Program-made: the position numbers and the translations under genes
Origin: Marinibaculum sp040216765
Lineage (GTDB): Bacteria > Pseudomonadota > Alphaproteobacteria > Ferrovibrionales > Ferrovibrionaceae
NCBI GenBank assembly: GCA_040216765.1
Contig: JAVJON010000036.1
Location: 124,001 to 188,000, forward strand
Length of the DNA stretch: 64,000 nt
Direction of reading: 5' to 3'
Notes under the pieces: model-generated
What the model was told of the DNA's origin: nothing
Databases searched by the model: none
What the model saw: only the letters and a program-made list of their open reading frames with translations
Shown: positions 1-8,760 of the stretch, piece after piece
How positions within the stretch are numbered: the stretch's first letter is position 1
Layout of the letters: every line of letters begins with the position of its first letter

Positions 1-1
1 C

Positions 2-1021
2 GATGGCCTGGACGTGACGGCCGCCGACACCGAGACCCTGATCGACTGCCGCCGGCGCAAGATGAGCATGGTGTTCCAGTCCTTCGCGCTGTTCCCGCAC
101 ATGACCGCCCTGCAGAACACCCTGTTCGGCCTCGACCTGGCGGGGGTGCCGATGGCGAAGCAGCTCGACAAGGGCCGCGAGGTGCTCGACCAGGTCGGCC
201 TGTCGCCCTGGGCGGAAAGCTATCCCGACGAACTGTCCGGCGGCATGAAGCAGCGGGTCGGCCTGGCGCGTGCGCTGGCCAACGATCCCGCGATCCTCCT
301 GATGGACGAGGCCTTCTCCGCGCTGGACCCGCTGATCCGGGCGGAGATGCAGGACGAGCTGATGAAGCTGCAATCGGCCTTCCAGAAGACCATCGTGTTC
401 ATCTCCCACGACCTGGACGAGGCGACCAAGATCGGCGACCGGATCGCGGTGATGGAGGGTGGCCTGATCGCGCAGATCGGCACGCCCGACGAGATCCTGA
501 ACAGTCCGGCGAACGACTATGTCCGGTCCTTCTTCCGCGGCGTCGACATCAGCCAGGTGCTGACCGCCGGCGACATCGCCCGCAAGACCCAGGTGACCGT
601 GCTGGACCGCCAGCATACCGGCCTGCGTGCCGCCCTCAGCCGCCTGCAGGAATATGAGCGCCAGCACGGCTATGTGGTGGATCGCGGCCAGCGCTTTCAT
701 GGCATCGTCTCCGTCGAATCCCTGAACCGGGAGATCAAGGCGAAGGATCCGGACATGCACCGCGCGATGCTGCCCGGCGTCGAGCCGATCGCCGCGGGCA
801 CCACGATTGCCGACATCGTCGGCCGCATCGCGGAAAGCCCCTACGGCCTGCCGGTCGTGGACGACAACCATCGCTATCTCGGCGTGATCTCCAAGACCAC
901 CCTGCTGCAGGCCTTCGACCGCGACAGCGAGACGCCGTCCGACGAGCCATCCCCGCAGCCACCGCCGGCTCAGGCCGCGCCCGGCGAGCAGGCCGCGCCC
1001 AGCGAGCAGGCCGCGCCATGA
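2..1021 (+). CDS. proV: Glycine betaine/proline ABC transporter ATP-binding protein (5' end outside window)
   Basis: ATPase of an osmoprotectant importer working with the next two genes. The reading frame is open from the window edge, so the start and the Walker A motif lie upstream. Visible in order are the Q-loop (VFQSFALFPHM), the ABC signature LSGGMKQRVGLARAL, Walker B ILLMDEAFSALD and the switch histidine in VFISHDLDEA. A C-terminal part of about 150 residues resembles the tandem CBS domains of the ProV/OpuAA (QAT) family, which sense ionic strength. The extreme C-terminus is a low-complexity Pro/Ala/Gln tail containing the near-repeats PGEQAA and PSEQAAP. Its TGA overlaps the proW ATG (ATGA), indicating translational coupling. 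Confidence 0.93.
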   Translation, partial: DGLDVTAADTETLIDCRRRKMSMVFQSFALFPHMTALQNTLFGLDLAGVPMAKQLDKGREVLDQVGLSPWAESYPDELSGGMKQRVGLARALANDPAILLMDEAFSALDPLIRAEMQDELMKLQSAFQKTIVFISHDLDEATKIGDRIAVMEGGLIAQIGTPDEILNSPANDYVRSFFRGVDISQVLTAGDIARKTQVTVLDRQHTGLRAALSRLQEYERQHGYVVDRGQRFHGIVSVESLNREIKAKDPDMHRAMLPGVEPIAAGTTIADIVGRIAESPYGLPVVDDNHRYLGVISKTTLLQAFDRDSETPSDEPSPQPPPAQAAPGEQAAPSEQAAP

Positions 1022-2202
1022 GCGAGATGCAGGTTGCGCAGGTGAACGAGGACGCCGTTCCGGAGGCGCAGGGCATGTCGCCCGAGGGCGCCGCCGACAA
1101 TCCCTGGGGGTCGGCCACCGCCCCGCCGGCGGAGAACGACACCGGCGAAGGCTGGCTGGATGCGGCCGGCCCGGCGCCGGAGGCGCCGCCCTTCGAGATC
1201 TTCGACCCCTTCGCCCAGACGATGCTGCCGATCGGCACCTGGATCGACAGCGGGCTGGGCTGGCTGGTGGACAATTTCCGCCCGCTGTTCCAGGCGATCC
1301 GCTGGCCGATCGACCTGCTGCTGCAGGCGATGGAGGGGCTGCTGACCGGCCTGTCGCCCTGGATCGTCCTGGCGGTGATCGGCCTTGGCGCCTGGCAGCT
1401 TGCCGGCGGCCGGCTGGCGATCGGCGCGATCCTTTCCATGATCGTCGTCGGCCTGGTCGGCGCCTGGGACGAGGCGATGGTCACCCTGTCGCTGGTGATC
1501 ACGTCGGTGCTGTTCTGCATCGCGATCGGCCTGCCGACCGGCATCTGGCTGGCGCGCAGCGACCGGGCCGCCACCGCGATGCGGCCGATCCTGGACGCCA
1601 TGCAGACCACGCCGGCCTTCGTCTACCTGGTGCCGATCGTGATGCTGTTCGGCATCGGCAACGTGCCCGGCGTCGTGGTCACCATCATCTTCGCGCTGCC
1701 GCCGCTGATCCGCCTGACCAACCTGGGCATCCGCCAGGTGCCGCCGGACCTGGTGGAGGCCGCCACCTCGTTCGGCGCCTCGCGCCGGCAGCTGCTGTAC
1801 AAGGTGCAGCTGCCGATGGCGATGCCGACGATCATGGCGGGCATCAACCAGACCCTGATGCTGGCGCTGTCGATGGTCGTGATCGCCTCGATGATCGCGG
1901 TCGGCGGGCTCGGCCAGATGGTGCTGCGCGGCATCGGCCGGCTCGACATGGGCCTGGCCGTGACCGGCGGCGTCGGCATCGTCATCCTGGCGATCATCAT
2001 CGACCGCCTGACCCAGGCGCTCGGCCGCCCGCAGCGCGAGAAGGGCTATCGCCACTGGACCGAGACCGGCCCCGCGGCCCTGGTCCTGCGCGTCCTGCGG
2101 CCGTCACGCAATCGCCCCAGCGCCGCGGCCGAGGCCGCGGCCCCGGGCAGCGGCACCGGGGGATCGGTGCCACGGCAGACCGGCCCGGCCGGCTCTGCCT
2201 GA
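1018..2202 (+). CDS. proW: Glycine betaine/proline ABC transporter permease
   Basis: Inner-membrane permease of the ProVWX system, 394 aa. Residues about 1-110 are a hydrophilic acidic stretch followed by an amphipathic segment, a long N-terminal tail as in E. coli ProW. The rest is a BPD_transp_1 domain with several membrane helices. The EAA-type coupling loop is seen as VEAATSFGASRRQLLYKVQLP, which contacts the ATPase. The C-terminal 40 residues are low-complexity Ala/Gly/Pro. The start is fixed by the 4-bp overlap with proV. Function is known for the family; the substrate (glycine betaine rather than another quaternary amine) is inferred from the neighbouring ProX. Confidence 0.93.
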   Translation: MSEMQVAQVNEDAVPEAQGMSPEGAADNPWGSATAPPAENDTGEGWLDAAGPAPEAPPFEIFDPFAQTMLPIGTWIDSGLGWLVDNFRPLFQAIRWPIDLLLQAMEGLLTGLSPWIVLAVIGLGAWQLAGGRLAIGAILSMIVVGLVGAWDEAMVTLSLVITSVLFCIAIGLPTGIWLARSDRAATAMRPILDAMQTTPAFVYLVPIVMLFGIGNVPGVVVTIIFALPPLIRLTNLGIRQVPPDLVEAATSFGASRRQLLYKVQLPMAMPTIMAGINQTLMLALSMVVIASMIAVGGLGQMVLRGIGRLDMGLAVTGGVGIVILAIIIDRLTQALGRPQREKGYRHWTETGPAALVLRVLRPSRNRPSAAAEAAAPGSGTGGSVPRQTGPAGSA

Positions 2203-2296
2203 ACGACACCGCGCCTCCGCCTGCCGCCGGAACCCGGCGGCCGGGCGGGCGCGAGGCTCGTTCGCTTCCTGAGTTCACGAGAGAGAGAGGACTGCC

Positions 2297-3358
2297 ATGA
2301 TCATGGATCCAACCATCAAGCCCACCGGCCGGCCGGCCCTGCGCCAGGTCGTCCGCGGTGCCATCGGCGCCGTGGCGGGCATGGGCCTGGCCCTCGCCGC
2401 CAGCGCCGCCTCGGCCGACCACCATATGCCCGGAAAGGGTGTCGAGGTGCAGCCGATCAAGAGCTCGATCGCCGAAGAGACCTTCCAGACCGTCATCATC
2501 ATGAAGGCGCTGGAGCAGCTCGGCTACGATGTGAAGCCGATCAAGGAGATCGAGTACGCCACCGGCCATGTCGCGCTGGCCAATGGCGACGCCACCTTCA
2601 TGGCGGACCATTGGGACCCGCTGCATGTCGACTTCTACGAGAATGCCGGCGGCGACGCGAAGCTCTATCGCGAAGGTGTCTATTCGCCGGGCGCGCTGCA
2701 GGGCTACCTGATCGACAAGAAGACCGCCGAGGCGCACAAGATCACCACCATCGACCAGCTCAAGGATCCCAAGATCGCCAAGCTGTTCGACGCCGACGGC
2801 AACGGCAAGGCGGATCTGGCCGGCTGCAACCCGGGCTGGGGCTGCGAGAAGGTGATCGAGCATCACATGGACGCCTACGACCTGCGCGACACGGTCGAGC
2901 ACAAGCAGGGCCAGTACTCGGCGATCATCGCCGACACCATCGCCCGGCATAACCAGGGCGAGCCGATCCTGTACTACACCTGGACCCCCTACTGGGTCTC
3001 CGGCGTGCTGGTCCCGGGCGACGACGTGGTCTGGCTGCAGGTGCCGTTCAGCTCCCTGCCGGGCGCCCGCGCGGATGTCTCCACCAAGCTGCCGGACGGC
3101 CGCGACTACGGCTTCCAGGCGAACAACCAGCGGATCGTCGCCAACAAGGCGTTCGCCGAGGCACATCCCGACGCGGCGACCCTGTTTGCCGTGGCAAAGC
3201 TGTCGTCCAACGACATCAGCGCGCAGAACAAGCGCATGCGCGACGGCGAGAACTCGGCCGATGCGATCGACCGCCACGCCGATGCCTGGATCAAGGCGAA
3301 CCAGAAGAAGTTCGACAAGTGGGTCGCCGAGGCCCGCGAGGCCGCGAAGGGCAGCTGA
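2297..3358 (+). CDS. proX: Glycine betaine-binding periplasmic protein
   Basis: Periplasmic solute-binding protein of the ProVWX importer, 353 aa. A signal peptide is visible: basic start, hydrophobic stretch (AVAGMGLALAASA) and a likely cut after ASAASA before DHHMPGKG. The body is an OpuAC-type domain with aromatic residues typical of the betaine cage (for example MADHWDPLH, YYTWTPYWVSG). The start ATG follows a GAGAGAGAGGA purine run about 6 bases upstream; a second in-frame ATG is two codons later. A 94-base gap separates it from proW, and a strong terminator follows. Cys residues in NPGWGCEK and AGCNPG could form a disulfide, as in some ProX proteins. Confidence 0.94.
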   Translation: MIMDPTIKPTGRPALRQVVRGAIGAVAGMGLALAASAASADHHMPGKGVEVQPIKSSIAEETFQTVIIMKALEQLGYDVKPIKEIEYATGHVALANGDATFMADHWDPLHVDFYENAGGDAKLYREGVYSPGALQGYLIDKKTAEAHKITTIDQLKDPKIAKLFDADGNGKADLAGCNPGWGCEKVIEHHMDAYDLRDTVEHKQGQYSAIIADTIARHNQGEPILYYTWTPYWVSGVLVPGDDVVWLQVPFSSLPGARADVSTKLPDGRDYGFQANNQRIVANKAFAEAHPDAATLFAVAKLSSNDISAQNKRMRDGENSADAIDRHADAWIKANQKKFDKWVAEAREAAKGS

Positions 3359-3400
3359 AGCCCGGCCACACCGACGGGACCGGTCCGCCGGTCCGCAACG

Positions 3401-3436
3401 GGCCCCCGCCGCGCGAGCGGCGGGGGCCTTTTCTTT
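3401..3436 (+). terminator. Rho-independent terminator after proX
   Basis: Perfect 12-bp stem (3401-3412 with 3417-3428), loop GCGA, followed directly by TTTTCTTT. It is one of only two clear hairpins with a T-tract in this window and closes the proVWX operon. Confidence 0.9.
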
Positions 3437-3552
3437 GGGCCGCATCCCGGCAATCCCTTGGCGCTGCCCGGCCAGCTTCATTCCCGCCTCTGCCTGCGCT
3501 ACGGTTCGGCGGGGATCCGGCGGCGAATTGCGGGTGGCGACAGGGGGCGGGC

Positions 3553-5277
3553 GTGGCGGACAGGACAGCCGAAGACGGTCAGGCGCTGTGGGTGATGGCG
3601 CTGCTGGGGATTCTGGTCGGCGTGGTGGCCGGCTTCGGGGCCTGGATCTTCCGCCTGCTGATCGGCATCGTCCACAACCTGTTGTTCCTGGGCGAGCCGG
3701 ACCTCTACTACGACGCCAACCTGCACACACCGACGGGGCCCTGGGGCGCGGGCATCATCCTGGTGCCGGTGATCGGCTCCGTCCTGGTCACCTTCCTGGT
3801 GAAGACCTTCGCGCCGGAGGCCAAGGGCCATGGCGTGCCGGAGGTGATGGACGCGATCCACTACAATGACGGCCGCATCCGGCCGCAGGTCGCGGTGGTG
3901 AAGTCGATCGCCTCGGCGATCTCCATCGGCTCCGGCGGGTCGGTCGGCCGCGAGGGGCCGATCATCCAGATCGGCGCGGCCTTCGGCTCCACCCTGGGCG
4001 CCCTGTTCCGGCTGCCGCCGCGGCAGAAGATCGTCCTGATCTGCGCCGGCGCCGGCGGCGGCATTTCCGCCACCTTCAACGCGCCGCTGGGCGGGGTGCT
4101 GTTCGCGGTCGAACTGCTGCTCCTGTCGGTGAACGCCCGCTCCCTGCTGCCGGTGACATTGGGCACGATGACCGCGACCTTCATCGGGCGCTGGCTGCTG
4201 TCGACGCAACCCTCCTTCGACGTGCCGGACCTGGTGGTGCCGGACTTCCACCTGCTGCAGCCCTGGGGCGTGCTGCTGTTCATTCCCCTCGGCCTGGTCA
4301 TGGGCGGTGTCTGCTGGGCCTTCGTGCGCGGCATCTACTGGTCGGAGGACCGCTTCGAGCAGCTGATCCGCAACGACTATCTGCGGCATGCGCTGGGCAT
4401 GCTGGCGGTCGGCGTGATGATCTGGCTGGTGCTGCGCTTTGCCGGCCACTACTACATCCAGGGTGTCGGCTATGCCGCGATCATGGACATCCTTCAGGGC
4501 ATCCTGGCGGACCCCCTGTTCCTGCTTCTGCTGTTCGTGCTGAAGTACGTGGCGACCTGCCTGACCCTCGGCTCCGGCGGCTCGGGCGGCGTGTTCTCGC
4601 CGTCGCTGTTCATGGGGGCCACGGTCGGCGCCGCGTTCGGCTCGGCCTGCCACATGCTGTTCCCCGGCCTGGCGATCGGCGTCGAGGTCTTCGCCATTGC
4701 CGGCATGGCGGCCGCGGTCGGCGGCACCACCGGCGCGGTCCTGACCGCGTCGGTCATGGTGTTCGAGATGACCCTGGACCAGCGCGCGATCCTGCCGATC
4801 CTGATCACCACGGTGATCGCCTACGCGGTGCGCAAGCATGTCTCGCCGGACAGCATCTACACCCTGAAGCTTCGCCGGCGCGGCCATGTGGTGCCCGAGG
4901 GGCTGCAGGCCGCCGTGGACGATGCGCGGGCCGTGCGCAACGTGATGAGCGACCGGTACCGCACCCTGCGCGGCGACGCGCCGGCCACCGGCGGGCGCGA
5001 GGCGATCGTCGTGGAACGCGACGGCATCGTGCAGGGGGTGCTGCCGCCGCTGCACGAAGGCAGCAGCAGGCCGCTCTCCGAGCTTACCCTGGCACGGCTC
5101 GTGATCGTGCCGCCCGAGGCGCCGCTGGTGGCCACCCTGCGGCAGATGCATATCGAAGGCGCGGACTATGCCCTGGTGCTGGCTTCGCCCGGCCAGAAGC
5201 GGGTCGCCGACATCCTGGGCATCCTCGGCCCGGCGGAGATCGCCGCCTGCTCCTGCCGCACCGCCCGCTTGCTGTAG
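3553..5277 (+). CDS. ClC-family chloride channel/transporter
   Basis: Membrane anion channel or exchanger, about 574 aa from a GTG start preceded by AGGGGG; an ATG 14 codons later is an alternative. The ClC filter motifs are present: GHGVPEV (residues 92-98), GREGP (132-136, gating Glu134) and GGVFSPSLF. The position of the internal proton glutamate (E203 in E. coli ClcA) reads Leu188 in FAVELL, and the filter Ser of GSGIP is His. Loss of the proton glutamate is seen in ClC proteins that are channels or are weakly coupled. About 110 C-terminal residues after VRNVMSDRYRTL look like a cytoplasmic CBS pair. It stands alone between a terminator and a convergent gene. Confidence 0.9.
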   Translation: MADRTAEDGQALWVMALLGILVGVVAGFGAWIFRLLIGIVHNLLFLGEPDLYYDANLHTPTGPWGAGIILVPVIGSVLVTFLVKTFAPEAKGHGVPEVMDAIHYNDGRIRPQVAVVKSIASAISIGSGGSVGREGPIIQIGAAFGSTLGALFRLPPRQKIVLICAGAGGGISATFNAPLGGVLFAVELLLLSVNARSLLPVTLGTMTATFIGRWLLSTQPSFDVPDLVVPDFHLLQPWGVLLFIPLGLVMGGVCWAFVRGIYWSEDRFEQLIRNDYLRHALGMLAVGVMIWLVLRFAGHYYIQGVGYAAIMDILQGILADPLFLLLLFVLKYVATCLTLGSGGSGGVFSPSLFMGATVGAAFGSACHMLFPGLAIGVEVFAIAGMAAAVGGTTGAVLTASVMVFEMTLDQRAILPILITTVIAYAVRKHVSPDSIYTLKLRRRGHVVPEGLQAAVDDARAVRNVMSDRYRTLRGDAPATGGREAIVVERDGIVQGVLPPLHEGSSRPLSELTLARLVIVPPEAPLVATLRQMHIEGADYALVLASPGQKRVADILGILGPAEIAACSCRTARLL

Positions 5278-5352
5278 CGCCCGCCTGCCGCCTGCGCCGG
5301 GGCCGGCTTCGGCGCGGGCAGCCCGGCCCAACTGCAGGGCGCAGGATCCGGG

Positions 5353-6345
5353 CTACCGGTCCGGCCAGCCGAACCTCTGCTTCAGTTGCTGGGGCAGCAT
5401 GTCGTTCATCCAGTCCTGGACATGGGGCGGCAGGAGGTCGCGCCATTCGCTGTTCGAGCCCTGGCGGTAGTGCCTTTTGCCCGGCTCCGGCGGCGGGATG
5501 GTATGTTCGGTGATCGAGTCGCTCGTGCAACCGTACGGGACCAGGATGCTCCGAAGCGTGCCAACCCGGTCGGACTGCAGCTCGGCATGATCGGTGAAAT
5601 TCACGATGAACCGGGGGTCGTTCTCGGCCGTCCTGACCCACTGCAGGATCCACCGGATGCATGCCGGGTAATGGTTCCCGGCATACCATTCCATCCGCCA
5701 CGGCTCCGATTCCGTGTCGATGTCGACGGGTTCGAACGGATCCGTGAGATAGCGCCTGTGGGCGAGCCCGCCCTGGATCTCCCGCGCCATGAAAATCGCC
5801 CAGGAGATCGTTGCCTGTCGTGGATCGCGGACATGGACGTGAAGCCGCCTGATCCCGGCGTCGTGCAGCGCATCCAGGTTCTCTGTCCTGGCATCGAGAT
5901 GGGTCTGCGAAACGACGCCGCCTTTGACGAAAAGCCGGAGCGCCTCGGAAATCAGATAGTCATTGGGGAATCTGGCCAGCGAGAGTTGCAGATGCGGCGC
6001 GGTCACCGCATGGCTGACGGCATTCTGCAAATAAACGCTTCCCGATTTCGGCAACGAAATCAGGCATATGGGCGGAACGCCTCGACGAATGGCCTCGTTC
6101 TGGAGGTCAGTGAAGACATCCGAGATCCCCGCATTGCCGGACCTCATCGCCAGGTCGAACGACTTCTGTGCGCTGCGGAAATCCCGATCCTTGCAGAAAT
6201 GCGTGAAGAACGGACTTGTCACCCTGCCAAAATACCAACCGCGGGATTGAAGGAGTTTTATCTTTCTGAATACAATATCCTCTCCGAACAGCTTGATCTC
6301 AGAGTCCACGTTTTCCAGGAATGATTTCAGATCTTCGTGCTGCAT
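5353..6345 (-). CDS. PAPS-dependent sulfotransferase-family protein
   Basis: 330 aa. Two nucleotide-binding signatures of sulfotransferases are visible: LPKSGSVYL (residues 98-106, the 5'-phosphosulfate loop with Lys100) and HVRDPRQATIS (171-181, the 3'-phosphate site). The C-terminal GKRHYRQGSNSEWRDLL matches the family's late G..W segment. The likely reaction is transfer of sulfate from PAPS to an unknown hydroxyl or amine acceptor. No signal peptide is seen. Base composition is clearly lower in GC than the neighbours, with an AT-rich stretch around its start (6240-6400), so recent acquisition is likely. The Shine-Dalgarno sequence is weak. It lies 63 bases downstream of the acetolactate synthase gene on the same strand. 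Confidence 0.72.
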   Translation of the reverse strand: MQHEDLKSFLENVDSEIKLFGEDIVFRKIKLLQSRGWYFGRVTSPFFTHFCKDRDFRSAQKSFDLAMRSGNAGISDVFTDLQNEAIRRGVPPICLISLPKSGSVYLQNAVSHAVTAPHLQLSLARFPNDYLISEALRLFVKGGVVSQTHLDARTENLDALHDAGIRRLHVHVRDPRQATISWAIFMAREIQGGLAHRRYLTDPFEPVDIDTESEPWRMEWYAGNHYPACIRWILQWVRTAENDPRFIVNFTDHAELQSDRVGTLRSILVPYGCTSDSITEHTIPPPEPGKRHYRQGSNSEWRDLLPPHVQDWMNDMLPQQLKQRFGWPDR

Positions 6346-6408
6346 CTGTTGCCGCTCGCGCAGAATAATTACTTAAAAATGCAAAGTTCATGACCGCATT
6401 CGAAGTGA

Positions 6409-8067
6409 TCAGATCCGCAGGGTCAGTTCCCCCAGGCGCTTGGTGAGCTTGCGGTTCTCGCCATAATCCACCGGCACGGCGACGATCGCCGGGCCCGGCT
6501 GCAGATAGGCTTCCTCCAGCGCGGGGAGCAGTTCCTGCGGGCTCTGCACGGTCTTGCCCCAGCAGCCGAACGCCTTGGCCAGCAGTTCGAAATCCGGGTT
6601 GTTGAACGCCAGGTCGGAATGCCGGCCGTCGAAATGGTTCTGCTGCTTCCACTTGATCAGGCCGTACTCGCCGTCCAGCCAGACCATGATGACGACGTTG
6701 AGCTTCAGCCGCACCGCGGTCTCCAGGTCCTGGATGTTCATCATCACGCCGGCATCGCCGCAGACCGCCAGGACCTTCGCGTCGGGCCTTGCGAACTTCG
6801 CGCCGATCGCACCGGGCAGCGCGAAGCCCATGGAGCAGAAGCCGTTCGAGATCAGGCAGGTGTTCGGCTCGTCGCACTGGTAGTAGCGCGCCACCCACAT
6901 CTTGTGGGCGCCGACATCGGACAGCAGGATGTCGGAGGGGCCCAGGAACTCGCGCACCTCCCAGAGGATCTTCTGCGGCTTCATGGGAAAGCCGGGATCG
7001 TCCTTCTCCATGGCGAAATCGTCCAGGATGGTGCGGCGCAGCTGCGACCAGCGGCCGATATCGTGCAGCGGCAGCCGGTCGCCATGCTTCCTGTTCAGCG
7101 CCTCGTTGATCTGCCACAGGGCGTCGGCCACGTCGGACACCACCTCGACCGTCACGGGATAGTCGCGGTCCACTTCCGCCGGCGTATAGTCGATATGCAG
7201 CACGGCCTTGTTGCCCGAGCGGTCCCAGGCGCGCGGCGCATATTCCACCAGGTCGTAGCCCACGGCGATCACCAGGTCGGCCTGGTCGATCGCCAGGTTC
7301 GCATGGTCGCCCCCCTGCAGGCCGATGGTGAACAGGCTGTGCTGGTCGCCGCGCGGCACGGCGCCCTTGCCCATGAAGGTGTTGATCACCGGGATGCCGG
7401 TCTTGCGCGCCAGCCGGCGCAGCTGCCGTGCCGCATGCTTCCGCACCGCGCCATTGCCGGCCAGGATGATCGGGTTCTTCGCCTGCACGATCAGGGCGAC
7501 GGCCTCGTCGACCGCCTGCCAGTCGGCGGCGGGCCGGCGGACCTTGTCGGGTTGGATCGGCTCGCCATGGGTCTCCGCCGCGGCGACATCCTCCGGCAGT
7601 TCCACCAGGCAGGGCCCCGGCTTCTCGGTCTCGGCCAGCTTGAAGGCCTTGCGCACGATCTCGGGCACGTTCTCCGGCCGCATCACCGTCTGCGCCCATT
7701 TGGTGATCGGCCGGTACATGGACACGGTGTCCATGTTCTGGTGGCTCTCCTTGTGCAGGCGTTCGGTCTCCGCCTGGCCGACAATGGCAACGACGGGTGA
7801 GCGGTCGAGATGCGCGTCGGCGATGCCGGTCACCAGGTTCGTCGCGCCCGGACCCAGGGTGGCCAGGCAGACGCCGGCCCGGCCGGTCAGCCGGCCATAG
7901 GCATCGGCCATGAAGGCCGCCGCCTGTTCGTGACGGCAGAGCACGAAGCGGATCCGGCTGTCCAGGAGCGAGATCATGACATCGGCATTCTCCTCCCCCG
8001 GCAGCCCGAAGATATGCTCCACACCCTCTGCCTCCAGTGCGCGCACGAACAGGTCCGATCCCTTCAT
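6409..8067 (-). CDS. Acetolactate synthase, large (catalytic) subunit
   Basis: ThDP-dependent enzyme condensing two pyruvates to 2-acetolactate, 552 aa. The N-terminal domain has the catalytic Glu in CRHEQAAAFM, the central domain resembles the FAD/structural domain, and the C-terminal ThDP-binding motif starts at CGDAGVMMNIQDLE. No regulatory small subunit (IlvH) gene is adjacent, so it may be a stand-alone AlsS-like or accessory enzyme rather than the branched-chain amino acid IlvBH pair. The ATG start is supported by GAGGA about 8 bases upstream and by overlap with the stop of the DUF4169 gene (ATGA). The open frame extends further upstream but only antisense-like sequence lies there. Confidence 0.88.
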   Translation of the reverse strand: MKGSDLFVRALEAEGVEHIFGLPGEENADVMISLLDSRIRFVLCRHEQAAAFMADAYGRLTGRAGVCLATLGPGATNLVTGIADAHLDRSPVVAIVGQAETERLHKESHQNMDTVSMYRPITKWAQTVMRPENVPEIVRKAFKLAETEKPGPCLVELPEDVAAAETHGEPIQPDKVRRPAADWQAVDEAVALIVQAKNPIILAGNGAVRKHAARQLRRLARKTGIPVINTFMGKGAVPRGDQHSLFTIGLQGGDHANLAIDQADLVIAVGYDLVEYAPRAWDRSGNKAVLHIDYTPAEVDRDYPVTVEVVSDVADALWQINEALNRKHGDRLPLHDIGRWSQLRRTILDDFAMEKDDPGFPMKPQKILWEVREFLGPSDILLSDVGAHKMWVARYYQCDEPNTCLISNGFCSMGFALPGAIGAKFARPDAKVLAVCGDAGVMMNIQDLETAVRLKLNVVIMVWLDGEYGLIKWKQQNHFDGRHSDLAFNNPDFELLAKAFGCWGKTVQSPQELLPALEEAYLQPGPAIVAVPVDYGENRKLTKRLGELTLRI

Positions 8068-8303
8068 GATTCCTCGCTTTCCGACTCGTCCTGCCGCCTC
8101 GGCTGGTCCGCGGCGGCGGCTTGTTCCCCGGCATCCATGCGCTTGCCGTCCAATCCGCGGGCCTGGCGCGCGATCTCGCTCGCGGCCTGCTGCCGTGCGG
8201 CCTTGCTGCGCCCGAAACGGGTGCGGTTCGTCTCGGCCTGCACCGCCGCGTCCCTGCGGGCAAGCTTCTTCCGGTGGCGCTTCAGGTTGACCAGATCGCC
8301 CAT
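8064..8303 (-). CDS. DUF4169 family small basic protein
   Basis: 79 aa, starting MGDLVNLKRHRKK and containing NRTRFGRSKAAR and GLDGKRMD, the hallmarks of the alphaproteobacterial DUF4169 family (function unknown). It is highly charged with no membrane segment. The last 20 residues are a Gln/Asp/Glu/Ser tail. Its stop overlaps the start of the acetolactate synthase gene (ATGA), so the two are translationally coupled. From general knowledge, this family usually sits between class I fumarase and the RHH_4 protein; here those genes are 6 kb away. Confidence 0.8.
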   Translation of the reverse strand: MGDLVNLKRHRKKLARRDAAVQAETNRTRFGRSKAARQQAASEIARQARGLDGKRMDAGEQAAAADQPRRQDESESEES

Positions 8304-8760
8304 CGCCCGTTCGCCTCGGCTTTCCCTGCTTCCGTCTCTGCCCCTGCCCGCGGCTGCGGCGGCGCCCCGGCGCGGTCGCGGCAGATCCTGCAGCAGCCCG
8401 GCCTTGCCCCGCCGGGCCGCGGCCCGTATACGCGACGGATGGGCTGCGGCTGCTGGCGGCCCGGGGGACTGCCTCCCGGCCCCGAGCCGCCGGTTCGGTC
8501 AGTCTAGCGGACTGGCGGGGCTGCGGGCCAGACATCGCGCGGAATGGTGGAGCAGGGCGGTGACGGAGCCTCGCGGCTGCGTCCCCGGCAACCACGAGAC
8601 GCGCATGCGGGGATGCATGCCGACAGGAGGAGCCATGGCTTCAGGCGGTCCAGGCGAGGTGGCTGGCAGCGGTTCGCGGCCGGGCCGGGCGCCGGCCTGT
8701 CCGGCACGATCGCGCGAAGGCGTCGCGGCGAACGCCTGCCAGGGCAGGTGAGGGCGCCGG
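8304..8760. other. Intergenic region between divergent DUF4169 and asmA
   Basis: About 457 GC-rich bases presumed to carry the divergent promoters of the DUF4169-acetolactate synthase pair and of asmA. No clear -10/-35 pair or hairpin with a T-tract is seen. The only coding candidate is the short ORF listed separately. Confidence 0.6.
8635..8751 (+). CDS. Possible short ORF upstream of asmA
   Basis: 38-codon ORF starting MASGGPGEVAGSG. Its start has one of the strongest Shine-Dalgarno sequences in the region (ACAGGAGGAGCC then ATG), and its stop lies 9 bases before the asmA ATG in the same frame. The peptide is Gly/Arg/Ala-rich with no recognisable domain. It could be a translated leader that couples ribosomes into asmA, or a chance ORF in GC-rich DNA. 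Confidence 0.25.
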   Translation: MASGGPGEVAGSGSRPGRAPACPARSREGVAANACQGR

